NCBI GenBank assembly: GCA_007674295.1
Contig: CM017453.1
Coordinates: forward strand, 62,001-126,000
Source: Antonospora locustae
Lineage: Eukaryota > Microsporidia
Direction: 5' to 3'
DNA length: 64,000 nt
This document shows positions 17,901 to 27,296 of this stretch, in pieces. Within the stretch, counting starts at the first letter, position 1. Each line of letters begins with the position of its first letter. Both the position numbers and the translations under genes were made by a program. The notes beneath the pieces were generated by a model, which had not been told where the DNA came from, searched no databases, and saw only the letters and a program-made list of their open reading frames with translations.

Positions 17901-19430
17901 CTACTTCCCCTGCAACAGGAATCTCTTTTTTTGAAGATAGTTTATCCACTGTGTTCTCAGGCTCTCTACGTCATCCTTGTCGGCTGCACACTCAATGTTA
18001 GTAGCAGGCAACCCCTTTACCAGCACATCATACTCTCTTCGGACCTTTTCCTTCAGTAGGGAGTCTACAATGGTGTATGAGCACCACTGAAAGCCCAGCA
18101 TCGTGCTGAATGTTCTTTTCCAGAGCAGCTGTCCGTTAGCAGTATACATTTGCACCAGCCCACCAAAGTTCAGTGTGCCAGACACAGAAACAGAAAATAG
18201 TCCGCTTTTCGACCATATTATGTCGTTGCAGTAGCTGTGCTTGTGAGTTGACATCAGTACACCCTCTCCATAGAACTCCACTCCGTCTGTCTCATTGTCA
18301 TAAATGGCCACAACCTCTCCTGTTCTGTTCATTGAGAGAAGAACTTTGTTTACCTTTTTCACTTTTCCAATCACCACCAGTGTCTTTTTCCTTTGCAAAA
18401 AGATCATAAACGACTCGTTGTCAAACAGCACAACATAGTTGTCAGACACCTTGAGGTCTACTACTTCGTTTTCACACTGATACATCAAAATAGTGCCATC
18501 ACCATAACACTCCAGGAAGTCCAGGTTGTTCTTACCAGAAACTTTTTTGTGTACATACAGAAAAGACCTTGCCCACACAAAATCTGCCTTGGCTATGTTT
18601 GGTTGATTCTTCTCCAAAGTCTCACATCCCGACATGAATACGATGCTTTTTATGTCGTTCTTCGTGAGAATTGCCACCTTTTCGCCGCACACTGATACTT
18701 TGTCAATCTCCCTTCCATACTTGTGCGCATTTCCTGCAAAGTCTACAAACTCACTCCGGTCTTTTATAAAAACAGTCTGTGCAGCCTCATTTAAGATAAT
18801 TTCAGATGTCTCGATCTCAAACATCTTGCACATGCTCTTTATTTCCCATATGGTGATATCTTTTTTGCCGTGAACTATTATGTACCTGTCGTTTTCGCTA
18901 AACTCCACGTCTCTGGCCTCTTTGAAGATTTCGTAGTATAGCTCAAAACTTGCTAGGTACTTAATACGCACAAACTGTCCGATAAATGCAATAAACTTGA
19001 ACGTATTTGATAGAATGAATTTCCGAAAGCCTCTTTCCGTGCACACCTCTTTGATCTTCCCTGCCATATCGTTTTCAAAGAGAGACAGCTTGTTTTCGTG
19101 ACTAACAACGAAGTACTCGTTCTCTGTGCCAAGTACTTGGTCTTCTTCGCTTATCTCCTTCAAACTCTCATAGTCTCTTGGCTTTTGTGCAATTCTCCTG
19201 TTAAAGTAGTCAAGTGTGCAGGCTCTTGTGCTCCAGAGACCACTGTTGATATCTGAAATTAGCGTCTGCGTATTATCTGGAGTATCCAGCATAGAAACAA
19301 TGACGTTATTGACAATGGCACTGCTTTTCTCCTGCAGCTCCACAGTACATTTTCTATTGATAGCCTCGATGCTTTCGCGTAGACTGCTGTGAGGTGTGTT
19401 GTATATCACTATGTAGCATCCTCTGTTCAT
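17901..19430 (-). CDS. PRT1: Translation initiation factor eIF3 subunit b
   Basis: The 509-residue protein has a shortened N-terminal RRM-like region (YIVIYNTP...), a central beta-propeller, and the diagnostic C-terminus: GGLVQMYTANGQLLWKRTF followed by FQWCSYTIVDSLLKEKV and a helical tail that in other species binds eIF3i/g. eIF3b is the scaffold of the eIF3 core on the 40S subunit. Yeast PRT1 is about 760 residues, so the RRM region and propeller insertions are trimmed. The ATG at 19430 is preceded by CCCCT. Confidence 0.82.
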   Translation of the reverse strand: MNRGCYIVIYNTPHSSLRESIEAINRKCTVELQEKSSAIVNNVIVSMLDTPDNTQTLISDINSGLWSTRACTLDYFNRRIAQKPRDYESLKEISEEDQVLGTENEYFVVSHENKLSLFENDMAGKIKEVCTERGFRKFILSNTFKFIAFIGQFVRIKYLASFELYYEIFKEARDVEFSENDRYIIVHGKKDITIWEIKSMCKMFEIETSEIILNEAAQTVFIKDRSEFVDFAGNAHKYGREIDKVSVCGEKVAILTKNDIKSIVFMSGCETLEKNQPNIAKADFVWARSFLYVHKKVSGKNNLDFLECYGDGTILMYQCENEVVDLKVSDNYVVLFDNESFMIFLQRKKTLVVIGKVKKVNKVLLSMNRTGEVVAIYDNETDGVEFYGEGVLMSTHKHSYCNDIIWSKSGLFSVSVSGTLNFGGLVQMYTANGQLLWKRTFSTMLGFQWCSYTIVDSLLKEKVRREYDVLVKGLPATNIECAADKDDVESLRTQWINYLQKKRFLLQGK

Positions 19431-19558
19431 AGGGGTTCTGCTTCAGGGCTTTTCCAAGTAAAAGACGTTGAAATAACAGAAATTGTTCTTTGTAGCATAC
19501 TGTTCATAAAAGACGTCTTTTGTCAAAGACTCAGATGAGGTTGTTAAAGTTGATGCAC

Positions 19559-20617
19559 CTATTCCTGCTGGTCTCTTGCCTCAAAAAATTCATACTCAGT
19601 ATCATCCTCACTCTCTAGCGAGAACAGCTCTAGTTCCTTCTGAACTTCCTTCACTCTAGATTCGCTTTTTTGTTTCACATCTGTGCTTTTCTCTTGGGAA
19701 CCACCTGCTTCTACATTTTCTTTTCCAGGCAGAGCTTCCATACCTTCTTCTGCCATAGGGCAGCTACTGCGGTGTTCATCTTTGATAATGCTTGAATCCT
19801 GCATTGTTTGTGTAGCGTATTCGTCTGCTTTGCTTGATTCTATGTACAACCGGTTGTCTCTTGTGTAAAAAGGAAATAAGTTTGTCATTTTCAGCAGCAT
19901 GTAGAACCTGCTGTCTACGCACCTTGATGCATCTGATATCACCTTGAAAACGAAGTTGTACATGTAGAACTCTCTGTCGTACGATGCAATGACGTTCTGA
20001 AAAAGATATATCCAGTCTGATATGTCTTCGTTGTGGAGACCCTTGAATACATATGCGGTGCTGTCATGCCTTGATACAAGCTTGAACTTTTTCATGTTTG
20101 AATGGTGCTCAAAGTACACCTCACCAAGCTTGAGCTCTGTCATTGTGTCCAGAACCATCTTTTTTCCATAAAATAGCGAATCAATTGTCAGTATAAGGTA
20201 CCTTTCGTTGTACCCATTCACAATGTTCACGTACTTGTTCAGTACTCCTCGCTTGAGCACACATGTTTCGTCTTTTTCTCTGTTATCGGTTACCATCTTG
20301 TTCATGTAGATATACATCTCCTGAAATTCAAACCTCTCAACAAGATTGATGGCAGTCAAGCCTTTTTCGTCCTTCTCACTGAGCCACTCCATTAGACGCT
20401 TTGGATCGTCAAATTTGTCGACTATTTTCTTCAGAAACCTTATGTTTCTTAAATACACACAGATATGTGCAATCGTTCCAATGCGCGAGTTAAACGAGAC
20501 GAGCTTCGATACAGACCTCTCGAACACCTTAAGCAGACTGTCGAACTTGTCGTTGTTCACTTTTTTTGCTATGCTGATGATTTTTGAATACTCTTCGTAC
20601 ACAGAGTTAGTTGTCAT
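19559..20617 (-). CDS. Ankyrin-like plus PH domain protein (OSH1/OSBP-type N-terminus, no lipid-binding domain)
   Basis: The 352-residue protein has an N-terminal helical region resembling ankyrin repeats (TIAHICVYLRN..., KGLTAINLVERF). A PH domain follows from about 130 to 225, opening LKRGVLNKYVN and ending in DISDWIYLFQNVIAS. The C-terminal 100 residues are acidic and low-complexity. Ankyrin then PH is the order of OSH1/SWH1-type oxysterol-binding proteins, but the sterol-binding ORD is absent. It may therefore be a phosphoinositide-dependent adaptor. The longer frame starts with TTG; I chose the ATG at 20617, which follows CCCTTTAAAC. Confidence 0.6.
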   Translation of the reverse strand: MTTNSVYEEYSKIISIAKKVNNDKFDSLLKVFERSVSKLVSFNSRIGTIAHICVYLRNIRFLKKIVDKFDDPKRLMEWLSEKDEKGLTAINLVERFEFQEMYIYMNKMVTDNREKDETCVLKRGVLNKYVNIVNGYNERYLILTIDSLFYGKKMVLDTMTELKLGEVYFEHHSNMKKFKLVSRHDSTAYVFKGLHNEDISDWIYLFQNVIASYDREFYMYNFVFKVISDASRCVDSRFYMLLKMTNLFPFYTRDNRLYIESSKADEYATQTMQDSSIIKDEHRSSCPMAEEGMEALPGKENVEAGGSQEKSTDVKQKSESRVKEVQKELELFSLESEDDTEYEFFEARDQQE

Positions 20618-21014
20618 GTTTAAAGGGTCTCTTATTGGCAAAAACAAGCCCCAGTAACCTGTGCATATCCCTTTTTACACCTAACCAATAGTGTTACACC
20701 ATGCCGCAGTGCACCGTAATCACTGTGCTGAAAGCACAGCGAAAAAGCAGGACCTCACAAATCTGCAGCTTTTCATGCTTACTCATAGATGTCGAAATAA
20801 GCATATCGGCTGGCATTCACTGGTACAAAGAGTTGCATGAGTGCTAGTTTCCGCCAAACATTGAAAATTGACCTGCCACTCAAAGTGTACTAAGCTACTT
20901 CATAACAATTTTTAATTAAGTGTGTTGTAAAACGTCGGTCGCAACACGTGATGTAGAAAGACGTGTGTACAAAAACTAGAATTCGGGTTTCTTCAAATAA
21001 TTTTTCAAGTCCAT
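20618..21014. other. Divergent intergenic region with a 48-codon ORF
   Basis: This lies between the divergent PH-domain and TOM40 genes. An ATG-initiated 48-residue ORF (20701-20847, plus strand, MPQCTVITVL...) is present but has no recognisable motif. The 5' part also contains CCCTTTTTACACC close to the ORF. Nothing else is recognisable. Confidence 0.3.
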
Positions 21015-21872
21015 TTGAAGGGTCTTGGACACAAGTTGCAATCGCTGTTTTTTGGTACAAGAGAGTCGCTTACATATGACAACATAAATCATGAATCAAA
21101 GTCACTTTTTGTGACAAATGACTACGTTATCGGTGGACGATCGGAAATAACGAAACGGATAGGCTGTCTCCAACTTAGCTCGACTTTGCTAATGAACAGA
21201 GGCAGCTTCTTTCAGCTCAGCTCGAGATTTTCAACAGAAAACTTTCTTGCACAGGCGACTGTTGACCAGGAAGGAAGCTGGCAGAGCAGGCTGTCTGGCC
21301 GCTCTAGCGGATTTATTGCAAAAGCACAAACATTGTACTCTAGACGGAATGTCTTTTCACAGGTAGAACTCAACAAGTCGCTTGGAAATACAGACTTTGG
21401 TGCGAAGATTGTAAGTCCTGCAATACCAAATATAAAGCCTATATACGTATTCAACTTTTTGTCTAATCTTGGAAAAAGCTACCTTGGTTTTGAGATGATT
21501 TTTTCCAGGGGCAGAACTCTCGAAGTTGGGCTAAACATGCAGGCTAGAAGAGAAGGTCAAAAGTCAGTGACTGTGTTTGGTCTGCAGCAGCTTAACACAC
21601 TCAGCATGACTCATTTCAGAAGATTTGGGCCATTACTTAGCGGTACCGTAGACGTTAATTACTCTATCATGACAAAAGAATGTCTCATAGCTACTGCATG
21701 GAAGCTCGAAACAAGAGATTCTACGGTCCGTACACAATTTGACACAAGTGGAAAGATAGTAAGTGTTATTGAAAACAGATTAGGAGACAACCTTCAAGTG
21801 ACTATCTCCACAGAGATGGATCTGCTGAAAAATACGGGCAACTTTGGTGTCTCTTTTTCTCTCTTTTCATAA
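21015..21872 (+). CDS. TOM40: Mitosomal outer-membrane import channel TOM40 (Porin_3 barrel)
   Basis: The 285-codon product has the alternating hydrophobic pattern of a Porin_3 beta-barrel and matches the TOM40 family (for example VIGGRSEITKRIGC..., FLSNLGKSYLGFEM, C-terminal GNFGVSFSLFS strand signal). VDAC is generally absent from microsporidia, so TOM40 is the natural call. The start is a problem. The frame is open from 20952 to 21872 but has no ATG before codon 60 of this model, which would delete the first strands. I give the TTG at 21015 as the most upstream plausible start. A non-AUG start, an unseen short 5' exon or a sequence error are all possible. Confidence 0.75.
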   Translation: MKGLGHKLQSLFFGTRESLTYDNINHESKSLFVTNDYVIGGRSEITKRIGCLQLSSTLLMNRGSFFQLSSRFSTENFLAQATVDQEGSWQSRLSGRSSGFIAKAQTLYSRRNVFSQVELNKSLGNTDFGAKIVSPAIPNIKPIYVFNFLSNLGKSYLGFEMIFSRGRTLEVGLNMQARREGQKSVTVFGLQQLNTLSMTHFRRFGPLLSGTVDVNYSIMTKECLIATAWKLETRDSTVRTQFDTSGKIVSVIENRLGDNLQVTISTEMDLLKNTGNFGVSFSLFS

Positions 21873-21965
21873 CACAAACTGCAGAGTTAAAGCGGCATTG
21901 ACAAGGCACTGAGGGGGCCTGTGTATTTCGCAGTATCTCTTAGCCAGCCCACATCAACTGTTAAC

Positions 21966-22232
21966 ATGAGATTTTCAAAAAGAATAAACATAGGAGATCC
22001 TGCCATACAGATAAGGATTTTGAAAGCTTTGGACGAGAACAAGCCTTTTGGGCTGTTCAAGCACTTCTATATGGTCAGGGTACTTAGAAACCTTAAGAGA
22101 CCAAATGTAATAACATCTATAGATATATGGAACTTTTTGGCTGAAAACTTTGATGTCAACAGGTACAACGAGGAGGCAGACAGCGAGATCTTCATGATGG
22201 CATGTGACTTTGATTGCATATACAAAGGCTAA
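21966..22232 (+). CDS. EAF7: EAF7/MRGBP-like NuA4 histone acetyltransferase subunit
   Basis: This 88-residue protein carries the CT20/EAF7 core: LDENKPFGLFKHFYMVRVLR, then TSIDIWNFLAENFDVNRYNE. In yeast, EAF7 pairs with EAF5/EAF3 in NuA4; human MRGBP binds MRG15. Only the conserved domain remains. The frame extends upstream with a GTG, but the ATG at 21966 is the first ATG and fits the domain start. Confidence 0.8.
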   Translation: MRFSKRINIGDPAIQIRILKALDENKPFGLFKHFYMVRVLRNLKRPNVITSIDIWNFLAENFDVNRYNEEADSEIFMMACDFDCIYKG

Positions 22233-22370
22233 GTCAGCGAAAGTCACTTTTCATGTCTTGATTGTGACTTGCACTCATATTTTATCTTGTGCAACATAGA
22301 TGACACTAGTGTCCCGGATAACTTTGTTTTGCTCATTCTTTTACTCAAACAACACAACAAACCTGCCCTC

Positions 22371-23165
22371 ATGGCAACAATAGTGCGTGAGTATCGTATA
22401 GTTATGCCTTTGAGTATTGAGGAATACAACATAGGACAACTGTTCACTGTTGTAGAGATGACAAAGGAGGATACATCAACAAGAATCCAAGTTCTAGAAA
22501 ATAAAGCATACACACACGCAACAATGGGAAGCTGCCAGAAGACTCTTAAAGTCATGCACCTGGACAACTATGTTCCCGGGCTTGTAAAGAAGATGGTGTC
22601 CAAGGCCGCACTAAAGATACACGAGACAAGCTACAATGCGTATCCTGTCTGCCATACCTTCTACCACAGCCCGATGCTAGATGTCAAGACATTTAACATG
22701 TCAGTCAACAGCATTCATGATGAAGAGCCTGTTAACGAGAACATATTCAGGCTGTCTTCTGAGGAAAGAAAGAAGGTGGAGGTTGTCTACATAAACATCA
22801 ACGAGAACATTGGAAACAAGAAATACGACCCTACAAATTTTGAAAACACCAAGTCAGGCAAAATACTTCTAAAGAAAGGATGGCAGGATGAGTGTGAAAG
22901 AAAAAAGATTCCTGTGATGATCTGCTACAAGCTTGTGAGGATAGAAGTCAACTTCTTCAGCGGCAAATGGGTTGCGGAAAAAATTCTGAGGGAGTTTGTG
23001 AAGCTGCTAAGGAGCGCCCATCAGCGAATTTATTCCACCTGCGACAAGTGGATAGAGCTTCAGAAATCAGATATTCGCGTATTAGAACGCGACGCCTTTT
23101 TGCTGAAGGAACCAGAACACCTGCAAGAAAATGAGGAAAGTGCAGTAAACGTGCCTGCAGACTAA
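22371..23165 (+). CDS. Class I phosphatidylinositol transfer protein (START-like)
   Basis: The 264-residue protein follows PITP alpha/beta along its length: VREYRIVMPLSIEEYNIGQLF at the start, IHETSYNAYPVC and TFYHSPML in the middle, and KKVEVVYININE later. The family exchanges PI and PC between membranes. The C-terminal regulatory helix is replaced by an acidic tail. The TTG-opened frame is longer, but ATG 22371 is preceded by GCCCTC and matches the family start. Confidence 0.92.
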   Translation: MATIVREYRIVMPLSIEEYNIGQLFTVVEMTKEDTSTRIQVLENKAYTHATMGSCQKTLKVMHLDNYVPGLVKKMVSKAALKIHETSYNAYPVCHTFYHSPMLDVKTFNMSVNSIHDEEPVNENIFRLSSEERKKVEVVYININENIGNKKYDPTNFENTKSGKILLKKGWQDECERKKIPVMICYKLVRIEVNFFSGKWVAEKILREFVKLLRSAHQRIYSTCDKWIELQKSDIRVLERDAFLLKEPEHLQENEESAVNVPAD

Positions 23166-23462
23166 CATTGGCACTGTTTCTTGCTTTAACTTGTGTAGTA
23201 GCCTTAATAAAATGTTGCACTTAGGAAAAGAGACTTATAGAGTGAGTTTTGAGCGCGCTTACATCTTACTGTTCTTATTGCATATCCACATATAAGCTAG
23301 GCAAGTAGGTATCTGGAGCACTATCGACACAACTTTCCTTTCTGTCTTGTGTTCTTAATGTGATGCCCAGTCTTCAAATGCTCTTCTGGTCTAAAAAAGC
23401 AGAAAAAGTGCGGAAATCTCCTATCGCCTTTATTTATACTTGCATTCCGTGAGCAAAAGTTG

Positions 23463-24026
23463 TCATTCGCCTTGCGCTACAGCGTGTTTTTTCTTGCTTC
23501 GTCCGGGCTTGGCTCCGCCTACCGACGAAAACTTGTTGATCTCAATGTGTCCCTCGTTTTCAGCAAACACCATGTAACCAGGCTTATCGATTACGCATCC
23601 ACGCACTGTTATGTGCCGGTGATTTATCAGGTTTCTCGCATGGTGCACTGACTTTGCAAGACAGGCCTCAAATACTCTGTGCTGCAGCCTTCGCCTCAGA
23701 AAATGCGATGCCGTCAGGTCCAGTACCTTTTCAAGATTCCTTTTGATGTCATCCATATCCTTGAAATCCACGTCGCTGAATATGCCAAGCTTGATAAGCT
23801 TGTTTAGTAGGGCCCTTCCGTTAATGATGATTTCACTTTCATCGGTACTAATCAGAAGGTCTCGAGCGCGTTTTTTAATGTCATCACATATCTTTTCCTG
23901 AGTCCAGAGCTCCCTCTTGTTTTTGAGCCCGAACTCGCCAAGAAGCTTCATTTCGTCTATAAGCCGGTCCTTCTCGTATGGTTTTCGCGGAACTCGCGAG
24001 CGCTTACTGTACTTTGGACGTGCCAT
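23463..24026 (-). CDS. RPS9: 40S ribosomal protein uS4 (RPS9)
   Basis: A 187-residue uS4. The basic N-terminus reads PRKPYEKDRLIDEMKLLGEF, and the S4 RNA-binding domain lies near 105-165 (RRRLQHRVFEACLAKSVHHA, then INHRHITVRG). The length is normal for eukaryotic RPS9. The ATG is preceded by CCCTC. It encodes a small-subunit body protein near the mRNA entry site. No intron is seen. Confidence 0.97.
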   Translation of the reverse strand: MARPKYSKRSRVPRKPYEKDRLIDEMKLLGEFGLKNKRELWTQEKICDDIKKRARDLLISTDESEIIINGRALLNKLIKLGIFSDVDFKDMDDIKRNLEKVLDLTASHFLRRRLQHRVFEACLAKSVHHARNLINHRHITVRGCVIDKPGYMVFAENEGHIEINKFSSVGGAKPGRSKKKHAVAQGE

Positions 24027-24220
24027 GAGGGTTAAAAAATTTTGTCTGGATCAAAGATGCACATGCAGCGGTGCACATAAATCAAAAAAGATAGTGGCAG
24101 ACAGAATGAAAAACCTGTAAAGCATTGCTTGTGATGTCTGTTTGAAAATAAGCACAATATGTCGTGCTCTGTAAAACTCAAATGCATCAAACTGCCTTTG
24201 CTGATACAATATGCAGTTGT

Positions 24221-25063
24221 TCAGCTACTTGGACTCAATCTTTCGTTAGGCAACCAAGTTAAGCGATTTGACAGATCATACTGCATGATTTGTCTTCTTG
24301 TTGTTGCGACGAAAAGTAGGTCTTCTTCAACATCAACATCTACCACGCATTCACTCAAGATTCCTGCAAATGAAAGTGAACTATCAAACACCATCAGACG
24401 TTCTCTACAATCTAGAAGCAGTATGTAGGGTCCGATCGATATGACCTTGCGTAGCTCACCTTTGACGCGTGTAAATACAAAGTTTCCTGTCGAAGGGTCA
24501 ACTAGAAGCAGCTTACTATCAAGCGTGCATGCTGCAATGCTTTCAAGAAAAAGCTGAATGGACGTAATTGGCTCCTTTACGTAGACCAGCTCCGAAACTT
24601 TCGTTTCTCCCAGTACGTTGCTAATTCTCACAAGCTTTCCGTTTTCAAACGAAGCATACACAAGTTTGCCAACCAAAATAGCCCGAGTGCAGACGCCATA
24701 ATCAAGCCCGTGTTCTTTTCTCGTTATTTCCTCGCCACTAAACACTGTAAAATACTTTTTTCCTACTGCAACTAGACTGTTTTCTACGACAAGAATGGCA
24801 GACAAGAATTCCAGGTCAGTAACAGTCTGCAGCTTCTTGTCATGTAGAGCACGCGAAGAAACAAAAAAAGGCTCACTATTCCAAAAAACTATGCTTGTTA
24901 TTCTGACAGTCTTTTTTATCTCGTGCACCAGTTCTTTAGTACATAAATTCCAAATAAAGAGCCTTGGCAACGTGCAGCATGCGAGTGTCTTGCCACATGC
25001 CCTGATGCACTCAATTTTATATCCTGTCATGTATCTAAAAGAATCAGTTGCTGCGGCATTCAT
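24221..25063 (-). CDS. Beta-propeller (WD40-like) protein of unknown role
   Basis: The 280-residue product consists of repeated four-strand units (KTLACCTLPRLFIWNL, SLVAVGKKYFTVFSG, ILLLDCRERLMVFDSS, LLFVATTRRQIMQYDL), so it should fold as a WD40-type propeller. I cannot assign the family. The frame has an earlier ATG at 25117, but the ATG at 25063 is preceded by CCCCTGGA, the local start signal, so I prefer it. It is head to head with the eL21 gene; the two ATGs would be about 96 bp apart. Confidence 0.75.
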   Translation of the reverse strand: MNAAATDSFRYMTGYKIECIRACGKTLACCTLPRLFIWNLCTKELVHEIKKTVRITSIVFWNSEPFFVSSRALHDKKLQTVTDLEFLSAILVVENSLVAVGKKYFTVFSGEEITRKEHGLDYGVCTRAILVGKLVYASFENGKLVRISNVLGETKVSELVYVKEPITSIQLFLESIAACTLDSKLLLVDPSTGNFVFTRVKGELRKVISIGPYILLLDCRERLMVFDSSLSFAGILSECVVDVDVEEDLLFVATTRRQIMQYDLSNRLTWLPNERLSPSS

Positions 25064-25159
25064 TCCAGGGGAGACATCAAAGCCGTCCCCTGCGCAGCTT
25101 CGAACATTGCTATCCATTGTGCTTAGTCAAAGTGTTTTGTGAAAAAAATTTGCCCTTGA

Positions 25160-25642
25160 ATGAGAAGTAACGGATATCGCCGCGGAACACGCCACCGCTT
25201 TTCTCAGGCATTTAGAAAGCATGGAATGCCCAAACCCAGTATTCTCACAAGGGTGTTCAAAAAAGGCCAGTATGTGGACGTAGTTGTAAACCCAGCAATT
25301 CACAAAGGCATGCCGCACAAGTTCTTCCACGGCCGTACAGGGAAGATATTCAACATTGACAAGAGAAGCATTGGTATTCTCATGAACAAGCGCTGTGGCC
25401 CACGATATGTTGAAAAGATGGTCATCGCAAGGGTGGAGCACGTGAGACCGTCACGCTGCAACGAGGAGTACATAAAGAGACGCACAGAGAACGACAGACT
25501 CAGAAGAGAGGCTGCTGCAAGGGGAGAAAAGCTGGGCTCGCTGAAGCGAAAGCCAGGAGGCCCCCGCGGCGCAGTTTTGATCTCGACGGAAAACAACACG
25601 CCCATTGAGATCAGAAACGAGCCATACTTTGAGGTGTACTAG
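25160..25642 (+). CDS. RPL21: 60S ribosomal protein eL21
   Basis: 160 residues with the full eL21 pattern: GYRRGTRHRFSQAFRKHG, then FKKGQYVDVVVNPAIHKGMP, FHGRTGKIFNI and a basic C-terminal helix. The length is normal. The start is preceded by GCCCTTGA. There is no intron at the usual 5' position for microsporidian ribosomal genes. Confidence 0.97.
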   Translation: MRSNGYRRGTRHRFSQAFRKHGMPKPSILTRVFKKGQYVDVVVNPAIHKGMPHKFFHGRTGKIFNIDKRSIGILMNKRCGPRYVEKMVIARVEHVRPSRCNEEYIKRRTENDRLRREAAARGEKLGSLKRKPGGPRGAVLISTENNTPIEIRNEPYFEVY

Positions 25643-25799
25643 GCATCTCAACAATACACACTTACTATCCACCAAACTCAAGAAAAGTGTGTTAAGTGGC
25701 TTGCAAGATGATTTCTCAAAAACCTCGTGAAATAGCCGCGTACAATTTATTCATAATTAAAGAACACGTCGACGCTTACTTTCGCTTACGCATTGTACC

Positions 25800-26024
25800 T
25801 CACTTAGGCGTATTGACTATTATATTGTTTATGGGAATGTGTACAAGCTTTATTACGTATCCCATGGCTCCAAGAAAGAGTATTCCTCCAATGTGCATCT
25901 TCCACATTGTCACAAACTCTCTTTTGCTTGGCTTGATACACTTACGCAGGAACTGTCTGCCCTCGACAAAATGTGTAAAAACTTCAGACAGCTTACTTCT
26001 TATGCTTTTGCCTTTCTCTGACAT
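25800..26024 (-). CDS. SSS1: SEC61 gamma / SSS1 translocon subunit
   Basis: This 74-residue tail-anchored protein has the family core FVEGRQFLRKCIKPSKREF (about 20-38). One membrane helix follows (GGILFLGAMGYVIKLVHIPI), ending IPINNIIVNTP, a nearly invariant SecE/SEC61-gamma signature. It clamps the SEC61 channel in the ER membrane. The first ATG follows GGGGCCC. The larger plus-strand frame over the same bases is a shadow. Confidence 0.96.
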   Translation of the reverse strand: MSEKGKSIRSKLSEVFTHFVEGRQFLRKCIKPSKREFVTMWKMHIGGILFLGAMGYVIKLVHIPINNIIVNTPK

Positions 26025-26218
26025 GGGCCCCGTTTTTATCAAGTTTGTATTATAATAGCAGAAAGAGCTGTATACAGGGCCATCTTCACAGCCACGCCTG
26101 TCACCTACTGTAATCTACTTATAGTGCATATTGATACTCGTGTGGTACTTTTGCGCCAGGCCTGATTGTAATATAAAAATGCAAGCAAAAAACTCTGTAT
26201 GGCACTAACACAACAAGT

Positions 26219-27136
26219 CTATGTCTGTACACTGCTTTCTAGCTTTCCCAAATTGGATATCGCCTTCAGAAGAACAAAAGAGTCGTATCCTTTGCTCCTC
26301 TCAACAAGCCTGAATATTTTCTTGAAGATAGCCTCGCAGTTAACCTGTACATTTTCCACTATCCTCTCTACCACTTTCAGTCCGAGCATAAGCTGGGCCT
26401 CCTTCTCTCGGAATGCATCACGTATTGCTCTTATACGCTCGGTCCTCGCTTTAGCTTCTTCAACTCTGTAGTCCTGAAAAGAAAAGTCTATAGAAACAAC
26501 ATTTGACTTTCTTAATGCACAGGAGACCTCCTCCCACCTTTTTATATCTAGATCCATGTCAGCTATGTCCATTTTCAGCCTTTCTATGTCCTCTTTCAGG
26601 CTTGAGTTTGGAACTTCCACCTTGCTTTTCAAGAGATCAAGAAACTTTGGGGGCTTTTGCAATCTTTTTTTCAAAAAATCCACAACAAGTGCAGTCAGCG
26701 AATCAAGTGTGTCGCTAGACGACAAAAACATGTGTAGTTTAAGAGGATCTTTCATTGTCGGCAGCGCGTCGAACTTTACATCTTTAATTAACTTGTCTGC
26801 TCTGCCCAGCCTTCTTTGGCTTTCTTTTATCTTATTCGAATCCACGGGCTTGTAGACTATCTGCTTACCTGCTGTTCCATGCGAGACTCTTTCAAGAACC
26901 GTGCTTTCTGTATGTTTTCTTATCATACCGAGGGCACCACTGTATAGCTCCTCTCCTCCATCAACTCTCTTTCTAGGTATTACAGATATATTGTTCTCCT
27001 TTTTGTTAACAAACTTAAAACTAAAAAACGGGGTGTCACTCTTTGTTTTCTTGAGCTGCTGCTTTTTTGGGGGGCCTTCAAAAGGTTTCTTACCAATTGA
27101 AAGGCGTTTATAAACAAAGCCGTCCTCTTCGAACAT
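26219..27136 (-). CDS. Coiled-coil protein, possibly kinetochore DSN1/MIS13-like
   Basis: The 305-residue protein has a basic, low-complexity N-terminus and a helical C-terminal half with coiled coil near 195-270. The order PLKLHMFLSSSDTL, then FLKKRLQKPPKF, VEVPNSSLKEDIERL and DLDIKRWEEV recalls the DSN1/Mis13 pattern (a run ending in PNP...N, then a coiled coil with a conserved Trp). No motif is decisive, so the identity is tentative. If correct it is a MIND-complex subunit linking the centromere to NDC80. The ATG at 27136 is preceded by CCCC. Confidence 0.5.
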   Translation of the reverse strand: MFEEDGFVYKRLSIGKKPFEGPPKKQQLKKTKSDTPFFSFKFVNKKENNISVIPRKRVDGGEELYSGALGMIRKHTESTVLERVSHGTAGKQIVYKPVDSNKIKESQRRLGRADKLIKDVKFDALPTMKDPLKLHMFLSSSDTLDSLTALVVDFLKKRLQKPPKFLDLLKSKVEVPNSSLKEDIERLKMDIADMDLDIKRWEEVSCALRKSNVVSIDFSFQDYRVEEAKARTERIRAIRDAFREKEAQLMLGLKVVERIVENVQVNCEAIFKKIFRLVERSKGYDSFVLLKAISNLGKLESSVQT

Positions 27137-27296
27137 GGGGTTTGTTTGTATAAAAAATAAATGCAACCAGGCGGCGCAGCCCATCTGTCTTGAAAACATG
27201 AAGAGCACCTGATAGCGAACACTCTCGATACTAGGCGATATAAACATACTCCGTCTGAAAAGGAGACTTTTATAAGCATGCAGTGCAATCCTCTAA

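Noticed and set aside
25696..26055. Plus-strand 119-codon ORF
   Set aside because: It overlies the SEC61-gamma gene on the opposite strand, whose protein match is unmistakable.
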